Source: an uncultured Acetatifactor sp.
GTDB taxonomy: Bacteria; Bacillota; Clostridia; Lachnospirales; Lachnospiraceae
NCBI GenBank assembly: GCA_910584865.1
Contig: CAJUCE010000001.1
Location: 1-64,000, forward strand
DNA: 64,000 nt
Reading direction: 5' to 3'
Below the pieces are notes generated by a model. That model was not told the DNA's origin, made no database searches, and saw nothing but the letters and a program-made list of their open reading frames with translations. The position numbers were made by a program, and so were the translations under genes. Shown here one piece after another: positions 43,961 through 52,127 of this stretch. Positions within the stretch are counted from its first letter, which is position 1. The number at the start of each line of letters is the position of its first letter.

Positions 43961-44911
43961 ATGGAAGAGATAAGGGTAACCAACACCCCATACGACGATG
44001 TATTCCGTACATTGCTGAACGACTGCAGTGCTCTGATTCTTCCCATGCTAAACGAAGTGTTCGGGGAGCATTATTCAGGGCGGGAGAAAATTACTTTCTC
44101 CCCGAATGAACATTTTCTGAATCAGCAGGGTGGAAATGAGGATGAACGGATTACGGACACGAGTTTTAAGGTAGAAGGGGAGGAAACAAAAAAGTACCAC
44201 ATGGAATGCCAGAGCAGCACTGATAACAGTATGCTTGTCAGGTTTTTCGAATATGATACGCAGATTGCCTTGGACGAAGGGGAAATCAAGGGAAATGTCC
44301 TTACGGTGACATTGCCCCATTCGGCAGTGTTGTTTCTGAGGCATTCCCCGTCAACCCCGGAGAGACTGAAAACCAGAGTGGTGACGCCAGGCGGAACGGT
44401 GGAATATGATATTCGTGTGATGAAGTCCCGGCAGTATGGTTTAGAAGAAATTTTCGGGAAGGGGCTGCTGCTATTGATTCCTTTTTATATTTTCTCCCAC
44501 GAAGCGCGGTTTGAGGAATATGAAAAAGACGAGACAAAACGGGAAACACTCCAGGAGGAGTATGAGCAGATAAAAAACAGGCTGGAAGAACTTTCAATTC
44601 AGGGAACTATCAGCGAATATACAAAATGTACCATTATTGATATGTCGAATAAAGTTTTGGAACATATTGCCGCGAAGTTTGAGTCTGTCAGGGAAGGAGT
44701 GAGAGCGGTTATGGGAGGAAGAGTGTTAGAGTATGAAGCAAAAAAGATTAAAAGAGAAGGGATAGAACAAGGGATAGAGCAGGGAATAGAGCAGGGAATA
44801 GAGGGAACAGTTTCCATATTAAAAAGTTTGGGGATTCCGTTACAGACAATTCAGGCTCAGATTCAGGAGCAATATCATCTGAGCCCGGAAATTTCAAAAA
44901 AATATTTGTGA
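43961..44911 (+). CDS. Rpn-type PD-(D/E)XK nuclease family protein
   Basis: 316 aa. The N-terminal half has the Rpn/transposase-nuclease pattern: TPYDDVFRTLLND opening, then TDTSFKVEGEETKKYHMECQSS, where the Asp, Glu and Gln fit the PD-(D/E)XK active site. A helical region follows (about 195-270). Four GIEQ-type repeats (12-bp units, 44759-44806) and a short tail complete it. In this family the catalytic domain is associated with RecA-independent recombination in enterobacteria; the role in Clostridia is untested. ATG 43961 follows AAAGGAG. It is a lone gene with its own promoter at the left edge of cluster 2. Confidence 0.85.
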   Translation: MEEIRVTNTPYDDVFRTLLNDCSALILPMLNEVFGEHYSGREKITFSPNEHFLNQQGGNEDERITDTSFKVEGEETKKYHMECQSSTDNSMLVRFFEYDTQIALDEGEIKGNVLTVTLPHSAVLFLRHSPSTPERLKTRVVTPGGTVEYDIRVMKSRQYGLEEIFGKGLLLLIPFYIFSHEARFEEYEKDETKRETLQEEYEQIKNRLEELSIQGTISEYTKCTIIDMSNKVLEHIAAKFESVREGVRAVMGGRVLEYEAKKIKREGIEQGIEQGIEQGIEGTVSILKSLGIPLQTIQAQIQEQYHLSPEISKKYL

Positions 44912-44950
44912 GATTTTATTCAAATTTATTCAAGTTTTATTATTTTTTCC

Positions 44951-44979
44951 TTGCGTAATTTTAGAAGGTGGTATATACT
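44951..44979 (+). promoter_or_regulatory. promoter for the loaP transcript
   Basis: TTGCGT (44951-44956), a 17-nt spacer and TATACT (44974-44979). The next supported gene start is loaP at 45835, so the transcript begins with about 850 nt of leader. Confidence 0.72.
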
Positions 44980-44985
44980 AGTAGG

Positions 44986-45834
44986 AGTCGACGGCTGAAT
45001 TAGGAAAGTGAAAGCTGTTGAACCGAGTGAGACAGTTAGATATTCGGAAATGAAAGCCGGATAGAAGGCTGCGAATCGGAATAAATTCTTAAAGTCAGGT
45101 TATTCTGCCGGATTTTTGGGAATGCTTTATGAAGTTTCAAATTTTCGTGCGGCGAAAGTGAAGCCGCATATCAGGAGTACCTTCCGGGAAGCCCCCGCAG
45201 CGTGGGCACTCGGGCATCCCGGGGTATGACATATCGGGCGCATGGGGAGACTTTCTTTTTTGCTTGGGCGGACAGGCTGGGAGAAGGTGGACTTGGATGC
45301 GAAGTTAGTTATGCGGGCAGATGGCGAGAGGATATGGCTGCCGGGGGATGAGCGAAGCTATGCCCTGTGTTCTGGAAAAGGACGTGGGCAGACGGATGGA
45401 TTTTGCCGGTGCGGACAGCGTAATGATGAACCCCGCCTTGGACGAAGGGTATGGCAGTTGAGTGATTTGGCTGGCATGACGGCGAAGCTATGCTCTGGGC
45501 AGGGAATGCGGCGGTTGGCTATTTTGCCGGCGTGAGGGTGAAGCTGCCTCCTGGCCTAAGCTTGCGGTAGTTGGTTTTGCTGGCGCGTAATGGAGCTGTG
45601 CCCTGGGCAAAGAATGCGGCGGTTAGCCGGTTTGACCGGCGTAAGGGCAAAATTATGCTCTGGATGAGAACATGATACCGACAGATTTGTCAGGCATAAT
45701 ACCGAATATTCCAGGGATATAAAGTTTATGTCTGAGACGGGCATGTCAGCGAAATAATGTTGGAGCTGTCTGACACTGCATCCTTCTCAAATGCACCCCG
45801 ATATGCCATACCCCGATCTTGGGGAGGAGCAGTC
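44986..45834 (+). other. long structured leader of loaP
   Basis: About 850 nt with no convincing gene; a 97-codon frame at 45242 runs out of step with the repeats below. Several stems are visible. One is GCC/GGC near 45056-45070 within a GATATTCG...CGAATC arm pair. Another is GTGCGGC/GCCGCAT around 45148-45170. A third is TTCCGGGA...TCCCGGGG around 45182-45224, which encloses a CCC/GGG hairpin. The 3' half is a degenerate tandem repeat (45351-45700). Such a leader before a transcription-processivity factor suggests autoregulation. This is an inference. Confidence 0.5.
45351..45700 (+). repeat. degenerate ~55-bp tandem repeat in loaP leader
   Basis: At least five units with recognisable starts at 45425, 45482, 45538, 45592 and 45647 (54-57 bp apart), plus a longer, more diverged unit at 45351. 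Shared blocks in order are GCGAAGCTATGCYCTGGGCA, then GAATGCGGCGGTT, then TTTTGCCGGCGTRAGG. The period is not a multiple of three, and the units change frame, so this is not a protein repeat. The second and third blocks form a small stem in several units (for example GCCGG-TTTGA-CCGGC at 45626-45640). Confidence 0.8.
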
Positions 45835-46398
45835 ATGGAACCCAGTTCTGCCGAACAAAAACAGGAAGCCCTGTACTACGTGGTCCAGGTAGCGCCCGGT
45901 GGGGAAGCCCGTACAGAGGCCCTCATCCATGCAAAGGTGGAAGAAAGTTTATACGGCCGCTGCTTCCATCCCCTCCGCCATGTAAGGAAAAAATTCCGCG
46001 GGGAATGGCGTGACCTGCATGAAAAACTGATTCCGGGCTATGTGTTCCTGACCAGCGGCTGCATTGAAGAACTTTATATGGGCCTGAGGAAGGTGCCTGC
46101 TTTCACCAGGCTTCTGGGAAAGGGAGGCAGGGATTTGTTCATACCGCTGTCCGCCAAAGAGGCCGCCTGGCTGGAAAAGATCACTGCAGGCGGGACGGAA
46201 GCCGGGCTTTCTCAGGTGGCAGTATCCGAGGGGGATCAGGTGACAATCCTGTCAGGGCCGTTGAAAAGCCTGGAAGGAAGAATTAAGAAGGTTCATTTGC
46301 ACCGAAGGGTTGCGGAGGTGGAAGTGGACTTTATGGGCAGGAAAACGGTGATTCATTTGGGGATTGAGTTGGTGGGGAAGGACGGAGGGTGTACTTGA
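45835..46398 (+). CDS. loaP: LoaP-type NusG paralog, antitermination factor
   Basis: 187 aa. An N-terminal NGN domain (YYVVQVAPGGEARTEALI, LIPGYVFLTS) and a C-terminal KOW domain (VAVSEGDQVTILSGPLKSLEGRIKKV, VEVDFMGRKTVIHLGIE) give a NusG-like protein of LoaP type. Known LoaP proteins bind RNA polymerase and a leader hairpin to promote read-through of terminators in long biosynthetic operons. ATG 45835 follows GGGGAGGAG; the frame opens at ATG 45757, but that start has no ribosome-binding site and adds unconserved residues. It is encoded directly before the roughly 15-kb polysaccharide operon it probably controls, after an 850-nt structured leader. Confidence 0.9.
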   Translation: MEPSSAEQKQEALYYVVQVAPGGEARTEALIHAKVEESLYGRCFHPLRHVRKKFRGEWRDLHEKLIPGYVFLTSGCIEELYMGLRKVPAFTRLLGKGGRDLFIPLSAKEAAWLEKITAGGTEAGLSQVAVSEGDQVTILSGPLKSLEGRIKKVHLHRRVAEVEVDFMGRKTVIHLGIELVGKDGGCT

Positions 46399-46461
46399 CT
46401 CTTCCGGGAAATTGGAACGTCATAGTAAGACAAAGGAAAAAGGCGTGTCGGTTACACTGGT

Positions 46462-46637
46462 TTTAAAACAGGGGATACTTCGTTATGGAACCTGTTTTAA
46501 AGAATGTACGGCTATGGATTTTTGTAGTTGAATCTTCCACGGGGGCATTCCCCACAGTTTGATGCGGCCCCAATTTTACCGAGCAAAGTGAGGTTGGGGT
46601 TAATACTCCGCTACTCGCTGCGGGGAAGTTCATTTTT
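46462..46637 (+). promoter_or_regulatory. palindrome-rich leader between loaP and the polysaccharide operon
   Basis: The 580-base gap 46399-46979 has no supported gene. TTTAAAACAGG (46462-46472) pairs perfectly over 11 bp with CCTGTTTTAAA (46491-46501). Further on, TTCCCCACAG (46549-46558) can pair with CTGCGGGGAA (46618-46627), enclosing CCCCAA/TTGGGG (46568-46573/46594-46599). An alternative GC hairpin, CTCCGC/GCGGGG (46606-46611/46620-46625), is followed by AAGTTCATTTTT and is terminator-like. Competing stems fit a read-through switch acted on by LoaP. The second half also resembles an IS200/IS605-type end. From 46640 to 46960 I see nothing distinct. Confidence 0.5.
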
Positions 46638-46979
46638 GAGATATTACGAGACATATATTTTTAGACGAGTTAAGTATAGAGATAAATTTCGTTTACCCTA
46701 TAGCGAAGTTAAGAAAACAGCTTGTGGAATATTCTGCAGGCTGGTTTTTTATGTGTTCGGAAGGTACCCAAAGGGAATTTAACGGCCGGGGCTGATGGTG
46801 TCCGGCACGGATTTGAGGAGCCGGGAGTCCCTCTGCTTGAATGTAGTGGCCTGCCTGGGGAAGATCACTGCGAACGGAATTGCGGACCGCAGGCCAAACA
46901 GCAGAGAAAGACATTCGAGGATGGTACAGAATCCAACTTATAAAAAGAAAGAATTTATAGATAAACCAGGAGTTTTCAT

Positions 46980-48302
46980 ATGGATTTCAGATCAGATCCC
47001 AGGTTCAGCGGGATAGAACCCTTCAGGGACAAAGTTTGGCTGAGCAGCCCCACCATGCATGGGGAAGAACTGCAGTATGTAACGCAGGCCTACGAGACCA
47101 ACTGGATGAGCACAGTAGGCGAAAATATCGATGAACTGGAACGGGCGGCAAAGGAATATACCGGTGCGGAACATACCGTTGCCTTAAGCTGCGGTACCGC
47201 GGCCCTTCACCTGGCGGTAAAGCTGGCGGCAGAGAGGCTCTACAACAGCAGCTCCGGCATTTCCATGCCCGACGGGCTGGGCAGAGGTGGAAGCCTTCAC
47301 GGGCGCAGGGTATTCTGCTCCGACATGACTTTCAGCGCCACTGTGAATCCGGTAGTCTACGAGGGCGGCGAACCGGTTTTCATTGACACGGAATACGATA
47401 CCTGGAACATGTCTCCGGAAGCACTGGAACAGGCATTCCGGCTCTATCCCGATGTAAAGCTGGTGGTTGCCGCCCATCTGTATGGTGTTCCCGGAAAGAT
47501 TGAACAAATCCGTGCCCTGTGCGATGCCCATGGCGCATTGCTGATCGAGGATGCGGCGGAATCCCTGGGAGCCACTTATAAAGGCAGCCAGACAGGCACT
47601 TTCGGGGACTATGGCGTCATCAGCTTCAACGGTAATAAGATTATCACCGGCTCTGCGGGAGGGATGCTGCTGTGCCACACCAAGGCGGATGCGGACAAGG
47701 CCCGGAAATGGTCCACCCAGAGCAGGGAAGCCGCTCCCTGGTACCAGCATGAGGAACTGGGCTACAACTACCGGATCTCCAACGTGGTAGCGGGCGTGGT
47801 CCGGGGACAATGGGAGCATCTGCAGGAACATATCCGGGCCAAACGCAAAATCTATGAGCGCTATAAAAAAGGATTTGCAGATCTGCCTGCCGATATGAAC
47901 TCCTTTGATGAGACAGACAGTGTGCCCAACTTCTGGCTAAGCTGCCTCCTGATGCATCCCCGGGCCCTGTGCGAAAGCCAACGTTCGGACCGTGCAGCCC
48001 TTTATGCCTCCGCTCCAGGCAAGACATGCCCGGCGGAAATACTTGGGGCGTTAAGCGCCTTCAACGCAGAAGCGAGGCCCATCTGGAAGCCCATGCATCT
48101 GCAGCCCATTTACAGGAACAATGCCTTCATTACAGTAAACGGAAACGGGCGCGGGAACTCCAACGCGTATATTGCAGGCGGGAAAAATGCGGATGTGGGG
48201 GAGGATATCTTCACACGGGGTGTCTGCCTGCCATCGGATATCAAGATGACGGAAGATGTGCAGGATGGCGTTATTGAGATTGTACGGCGGTGTTTTGAAT
48301 AA
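46980..48302 (+). CDS. DegT/DnrJ/EryC1 aminotransferase (PglE-like)
   Basis: 440 aa PLP-dependent sugar aminotransferase. The cofactor lysine is Lys220 in SFNGNKIITGSAGG, with IEDAAESLGATYKG carrying the pyridine-binding Asp. It would aminate the 4-keto group made by the CapD/PglF enzymes upstream, giving UDP-4-amino-4,6-dideoxy-N-acetylhexosamine. ATG 46980 follows CCAGGAG. It is about 50 residues longer than typical PglE; insertions are visible near residues 88-112 (Gly/Ser-rich) and 315-330. It is the first gene of the operon downstream of loaP. Confidence 0.9.
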   Translation: MDFRSDPRFSGIEPFRDKVWLSSPTMHGEELQYVTQAYETNWMSTVGENIDELERAAKEYTGAEHTVALSCGTAALHLAVKLAAERLYNSSSGISMPDGLGRGGSLHGRRVFCSDMTFSATVNPVVYEGGEPVFIDTEYDTWNMSPEALEQAFRLYPDVKLVVAAHLYGVPGKIEQIRALCDAHGALLIEDAAESLGATYKGSQTGTFGDYGVISFNGNKIITGSAGGMLLCHTKADADKARKWSTQSREAAPWYQHEELGYNYRISNVVAGVVRGQWEHLQEHIRAKRKIYERYKKGFADLPADMNSFDETDSVPNFWLSCLLMHPRALCESQRSDRAALYASAPGKTCPAEILGALSAFNAEARPIWKPMHLQPIYRNNAFITVNGNGRGNSNAYIAGGKNADVGEDIFTRGVCLPSDIKMTEDVQDGVIEIVRRCFE

Positions 48303-48317
48303 AGCTTGGAGAGCAGG

Positions 48318-49043
48318 ATGAAAAAGGGATGGAAATTCCTGGCGGCTGCCCTTACTGGGGCCTTGGCAGGAGCGAGCATATATAAGATTACAGGGAAAAG
48401 ACAGAAAAAAGCCCAAAAGACAGGACGCCACATTCCTTATGGGCCATATGAAGCCGCTATAAAACGGCCGCTGGACTGTATATTGGCAACAGGCGCTGTC
48501 CTGCTGTTAAGTCCGGTTATTCTGGTTACGGGAGTCCTTGTCCGGTTAAAGCTGGGTTCGCCCGTCCTGTTTACCCAGGAGCGTCCCGGTTTGGACGGAA
48601 AGCTGTTTAAGCTCTATAAATTCCGCACAATGACGGACAAAAGAAATGCGGAGGGAGAGCTGCTGCCGGATGAAGAACGGCTCACCCCATTCGGTCAGAA
48701 GCTCCGAAGTACATCGCTGGATGAACTGCCTGAATTGATTAATATCATGAAAGGGGATATGGCGATTGTCGGGCCCAGACCGTTGCTGGCCGAATATATG
48801 CCATTGTATACAAAACGGCAGGCAAAACGGCATGAAGTAAGACCGGGGCTGACAGGACTGGCACAGGTTTCCGGAAGAAATGAACGTTCTTGGGAAGATC
48901 GCTTTGAAGATGATCTCAGATATGTGGAACATGTAAGTTTAATACTGGATTGGAAGATTATAGGTAAAACACTGGGAGTTGTGCTGAGACATGAGGGCAT
49001 ATCTTCCAATACTTCGGCAACGATGGAGAAATTTACAGGTTAG
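48318..49043 (+). CDS. small phosphoglycosyltransferase (PglC-like) with N-terminal extension
   Basis: 241 aa. The catalytic domain starts near residue 50: KRPLDCILATGAVLLLSP re-entrant helix, KLYKFRTMTDKR, LDELPELINIMKGDMAIVGPRPLL and VRPGLTGLAQVSGRN. It would load a sugar-1-phosphate, plausibly diNAcBac-type, onto undecaprenyl phosphate. An added N-terminal segment of about 50 residues (a hydrophobic GALAGASIYKI stretch plus a Lys-rich run) is not part of minimal PglC. ATG 48318 follows TTGGAGAGC; TTG 48306 is the frame limit. It lies between PglE-like and PglD-like genes. Confidence 0.9.
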   Translation: MKKGWKFLAAALTGALAGASIYKITGKRQKKAQKTGRHIPYGPYEAAIKRPLDCILATGAVLLLSPVILVTGVLVRLKLGSPVLFTQERPGLDGKLFKLYKFRTMTDKRNAEGELLPDEERLTPFGQKLRSTSLDELPELINIMKGDMAIVGPRPLLAEYMPLYTKRQAKRHEVRPGLTGLAQVSGRNERSWEDRFEDDLRYVEHVSLILDWKIIGKTLGVVLRHEGISSNTSATMEKFTG

Positions 49044-49052
49044 AAAGAGGTA

Positions 49053-49673
49053 ATGTATGGGATGGACAGGCTTATTATCATAGGCGCATCCGGACATGGG
49101 AAAGTATGTGCTGATATCGCAGAAAAAAACGGTTATAGAGATATTTTCTTTTTAGACGATGACAGAGAGCTTAGATTCTGTGCCGGCCATAAAGTGGTTG
49201 GTGTAACGGCAGAATTTGAAAAGTATCTGGATTCAGCAGATTTTTTTATTGCTATCGGGAATTCCCGGATCCGACAAAGAATTACAGAAGAAGTAGAATC
49301 TGCCGGCGGCAATCTGATTACGTTGGTTCACCCAGGAGCGGTGATTGAGAAGAATGTGCTCATAGGTACAGGATCAGTGGTGATGGCAGGAGTAGTCATC
49401 AATTCCGAAACTACAGTGGGCAAAGGCGGGATCATAAATACCTCATCCTCCGTAGACCATGACTGCAGACTGGGTGATTATGTGCATGTGGCAGTAGGGG
49501 CCCACCTGGCAGGAGCCGTGAGTGTTGGGAACCACACATGGATTGGGGCAGGGGCTATTGTAAGCAATAATATACGGATTTGTGATGGATGTATGATTGG
49601 CGCCGGGGCTGTGGTGGTTCGTGATATTGAGATATCCGGTACTTATATGGGGGTTCCGGCAGGTATACACTAA
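49053..49673 (+). CDS. NeuD/PglD-type sugar O/N-acetyltransferase
   Basis: About 206 aa. An N-terminal PglD Rossmann-like domain (LIIIGASGHGKVCADIA, FFLDDD) is followed by a left-handed beta-helix of hexapeptide repeats (about residues 90-200), with SSVDHDCRLGDYVHV supplying the catalytic His. It would acetylate the 4-amino group of the aminotransferase product, completing UDP-diNAcBac-type synthesis. ATG 49053 is very close to AGAGGT; ATG 49062 gives the more typical MDRLIIIGASGHGK start and may be the true one. After this gene the base composition drops sharply toward AT. Confidence 0.9.
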   Translation: MYGMDRLIIIGASGHGKVCADIAEKNGYRDIFFLDDDRELRFCAGHKVVGVTAEFEKYLDSADFFIAIGNSRIRQRITEEVESAGGNLITLVHPGAVIEKNVLIGTGSVVMAGVVINSETTVGKGGIINTSSSVDHDCRLGDYVHVAVGAHLAGAVSVGNHTWIGAGAIVSNNIRICDGCMIGAGAVVVRDIEISGTYMGVPAGIH

Positions 49674-49714
49674 CTAGATATGATGAAGTATTTGAGGTGT
49701 AATATTTTATATAA

Positions 49715-50815
49715 ATGAAAATATTAATATTGACAAATAGTGATCTGGGCTTGTACAAATTTAGAAAAGAATTACTCCAATGTTTAATAAATCAAGGTAA
49801 TGAGGTGTTTATCTCCCTTCCTGATGGAAAGTTTGTTCAATCCATGGTGGCGATGGGATGTCACTTTATTCCAACCTCTCTTGAACGCCGGGGAATGAAT
49901 CCACTTAAAGATTTGATCTTACTGCTTCAATATAAAAAAATACTTCAAAAAATAGAACCAGATGTAGTTCTGACTTATACGATTAAACCTAATATATATG
50001 GCGGGATAGTTTGTCGTATTTGTAGAGTAAAATATATAGAGAATATAACCGGACTTGGGACAGCGATCGAAAGTGAGGGAGCATTGTCCAAAGTCCTTTT
50101 ATTATTGTACAAAATAGGATTAAAAGGGGCTGCACAAGTCTTTTTTCAAAATAAAAGGAATCAGAAGTTTTTTAAGGTAAAAGGCATTATAAAAAAAAGT
50201 AAATTAATTCCTGGCTCAGGAGTTAATTTGCAGGAGCATTGCTATGAGGAATATCCGGATACTGATGAGGTTCGCTTCCTGTTTATAGGACGGATAATGA
50301 GAGATAAAGGCATAGATGAATTGTTAATATGCGCCAAATATATAAGTAAAAAATATAAGAATGTTTATTTTGATTTAATCGGTGATTATGATGAAGAAAA
50401 ATATCGCGATGAAATAGCTTTTTTAGAAAAAACGGGTACTATTAAATATCTCGGTTCACAGGATAATGTGCATGCGTTTATTCGAAGCCATCATGCAGTT
50501 GTTTTGCCGTCATATCACGAAGGTTTATCTAACGTATTGCTGGAAGCTGCTGCTTGCGGAAGGCCGGTATTGGCAACGTTGGTTCCTGGCTGTCGGGAAG
50601 CATTTGCAGATGGAATTTCAGGGATTGGTTTTTCAGCTAAAAGCAGTGATGCATTAATCAGAGCGGTAGAAAAATTTATAAGTTTATCATATGAAAAACG
50701 AAAGGAAATGGGAGTCCGCGGAAGAGAAAAGATGGTACAAGAATTTGACCGTAGACTGGTCATAAGTGCTTATATGGATGAAATTTGTAAAAGTGAGGAG
50801 AAAAATAAAGTATGA
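49715..50815 (+). CDS. GT4 glycosyltransferase (PglA-like)
   Basis: 366 aa with a GT-B fold. The N-terminal domain has LTNSDLGLYKFRKELL and VVLTYTIKPNIYGG, and the C-terminal GT4 domain has LFIGRIMRDKGIDELL and the donor loop PSYHEGLSNVLLEAAACGRPV. TIKPNIYG-type motifs are shared with PglA-type enzymes that add HexNAc to undecaprenyl-linked diNAcBac, so it is the best candidate for the second sugar. The gene is AT-rich compared with the preceding three. The ribosome-binding site before ATG 49715 is weak. Its stop overlaps the next start (ATGA). Confidence 0.88.
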   Translation: MKILILTNSDLGLYKFRKELLQCLINQGNEVFISLPDGKFVQSMVAMGCHFIPTSLERRGMNPLKDLILLLQYKKILQKIEPDVVLTYTIKPNIYGGIVCRICRVKYIENITGLGTAIESEGALSKVLLLLYKIGLKGAAQVFFQNKRNQKFFKVKGIIKKSKLIPGSGVNLQEHCYEEYPDTDEVRFLFIGRIMRDKGIDELLICAKYISKKYKNVYFDLIGDYDEEKYRDEIAFLEKTGTIKYLGSQDNVHAFIRSHHAVVLPSYHEGLSNVLLEAAACGRPVLATLVPGCREAFADGISGIGFSAKSSDALIRAVEKFISLSYEKRKEMGVRGREKMVQEFDRRLVISAYMDEICKSEEKNKV

Positions 50816-52125
50816 GCTTATATGAAAAAATTGTCAGTAAAGAAGAGAAAATAAGCCTGGTAGGTCTCGGCTACGTCGGGATGCCTATCGCTGTGGAATT
50901 TGCCAAGCGCGGAGTGGAAGTCATCGGCTTCGATCTGAACGCCGCTAAGATTGAGACTTACAAGTCTGGCATTGACCCAACAAAGGAAGTTGGAGATGAT
51001 GTGATCAAAAGTACAACGGTAGAATTTACTTCCAATGAAGAGGATCTGCGTCGGGCAAAATTTCATATCGTGGCGGTTCCCACGCCGGTCAATGATGACC
51101 ACACGCCAGATTTGACTCCGGTAGAAGGAGCAAGTGAAATATTAGGCAGAAATCTGACGAAGGGTTCTGTGGTAGTATTTGAGTCAACCGTATATCCAGG
51201 GGTGACAGAGGATATTTGTGTTCCGATTCTTGAGAAAGAATCTGGATTAAAATGCGGTGTGGATTTCAAAATCGGATATTCACCGGAGCGAATTAATCCA
51301 GGCGATAAAGTACATAGACTTTCGACCATTACAAAGATTGTTTCCGGTATGGATGAAGAAACACTGGATACTGTGGCTAAGGTGTATGAGATCGTAGTGG
51401 ACGCTGGTGTCCATAGAGCAGAGTCAATAAGAGTAGCCGAGGCAGCAAAGGTTATTGAAAACAGCCAGCGGGATATCAATATTGCTTTTATGAATGAACT
51501 GTCTATCATTTTCAATAAAATGGGTATAGATACAAAAGCTGTTCTTGAGGCAGCGGGAACGAAGTGGAATTTTCTGAAATTCTATCCTGGTCTTGTGGGC
51601 GGTCATTGCATTGGTGTGGATCCCTATTATCTGACTTATAAGGCAGAGGAATTGGGCTATCACAGTCAGATTATTCTGTCCGGAAGAAGAATTAACGATG
51701 ATATGGGTAAGTTTGTAGCAGAAAATGTAGTGAAAAATATAATTGCTGCGGACAAAGCCGTGAGAGGCGCAAGGGTTGCAATCCTAGGATTTACCTTTAA
51801 GGAAAATTGCCCGGATACCCGCAACACGAAGGTCATTGATATCGTGAAGGAACTACAGGAGTATGGTATCAATCCGCTAATCACCGATCCTGCGGCAGAT
51901 GCTGATGAAGCGAAGCGATTATATGACGTAGAATTCGTGGATATAGCAGCGATTAAAGATATGGACGCAGTAGTTCTGGCAGTGGCTCACGCTGAGTTCT
52001 CCACTTTTACTATGGAGCAGCTGGACAAGCTCTTCGGTGAAGGTAAAAAAGTACTGCTGGATCTGAAAGGGATGCTAAACCGTAAAGAATATGAGAAAGC
52101 TGGGTACAGCTATTGGAGGTTATAA
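50812..52125 (+). CDS. UDP-HexNAc 6-dehydrogenase (WbpO/TviB-like)
   Basis: 437 aa UDP-sugar dehydrogenase. NAD-binding SLVGLGYVGMPIAVEFAKRG is at the N-terminus, and the catalytic Cys266 is in GGHCIGVDPYYLT. GFTFKENCPDTRNTKV marks the C-terminal domain. The group oxidises C6 of UDP-GlcNAc or UDP-GalNAc to the uronic acid in two NAD-dependent steps. It overlaps the preceding stop by four bases and is followed at once by a 4-epimerase; the pair matches the TviB-TviC/WbpO-WbpP combination that yields UDP-GalNAcA. Substrate choice is inferred from that pairing. Confidence 0.9.
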   Translation: MSLYEKIVSKEEKISLVGLGYVGMPIAVEFAKRGVEVIGFDLNAAKIETYKSGIDPTKEVGDDVIKSTTVEFTSNEEDLRRAKFHIVAVPTPVNDDHTPDLTPVEGASEILGRNLTKGSVVVFESTVYPGVTEDICVPILEKESGLKCGVDFKIGYSPERINPGDKVHRLSTITKIVSGMDEETLDTVAKVYEIVVDAGVHRAESIRVAEAAKVIENSQRDINIAFMNELSIIFNKMGIDTKAVLEAAGTKWNFLKFYPGLVGGHCIGVDPYYLTYKAEELGYHSQIILSGRRINDDMGKFVAENVVKNIIAADKAVRGARVAILGFTFKENCPDTRNTKVIDIVKELQEYGINPLITDPAADADEAKRLYDVEFVDIAAIKDMDAVVLAVAHAEFSTFTMEQLDKLFGEGKKVLLDLKGMLNRKEYEKAGYSYWRL

Positions 52126-52127
52126 AT

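Noticed and set aside
45242..45535. 97-codon frame in the loaP leader
   Set aside because: The 54-57-bp repeats drift between frames and the frame stops inside the array, so a repeat protein is not supported; ribosome-binding site is weak.
45351..45700. CRISPR array
   Set aside because: Units are contiguous and degenerate, without identical repeats separated by unique spacers; no cas genes nearby.
46528..46943. Small open frames between loaP and the aminotransferase
   Set aside because: They overlap palindromes, have no ribosome-binding sites and no coding character.
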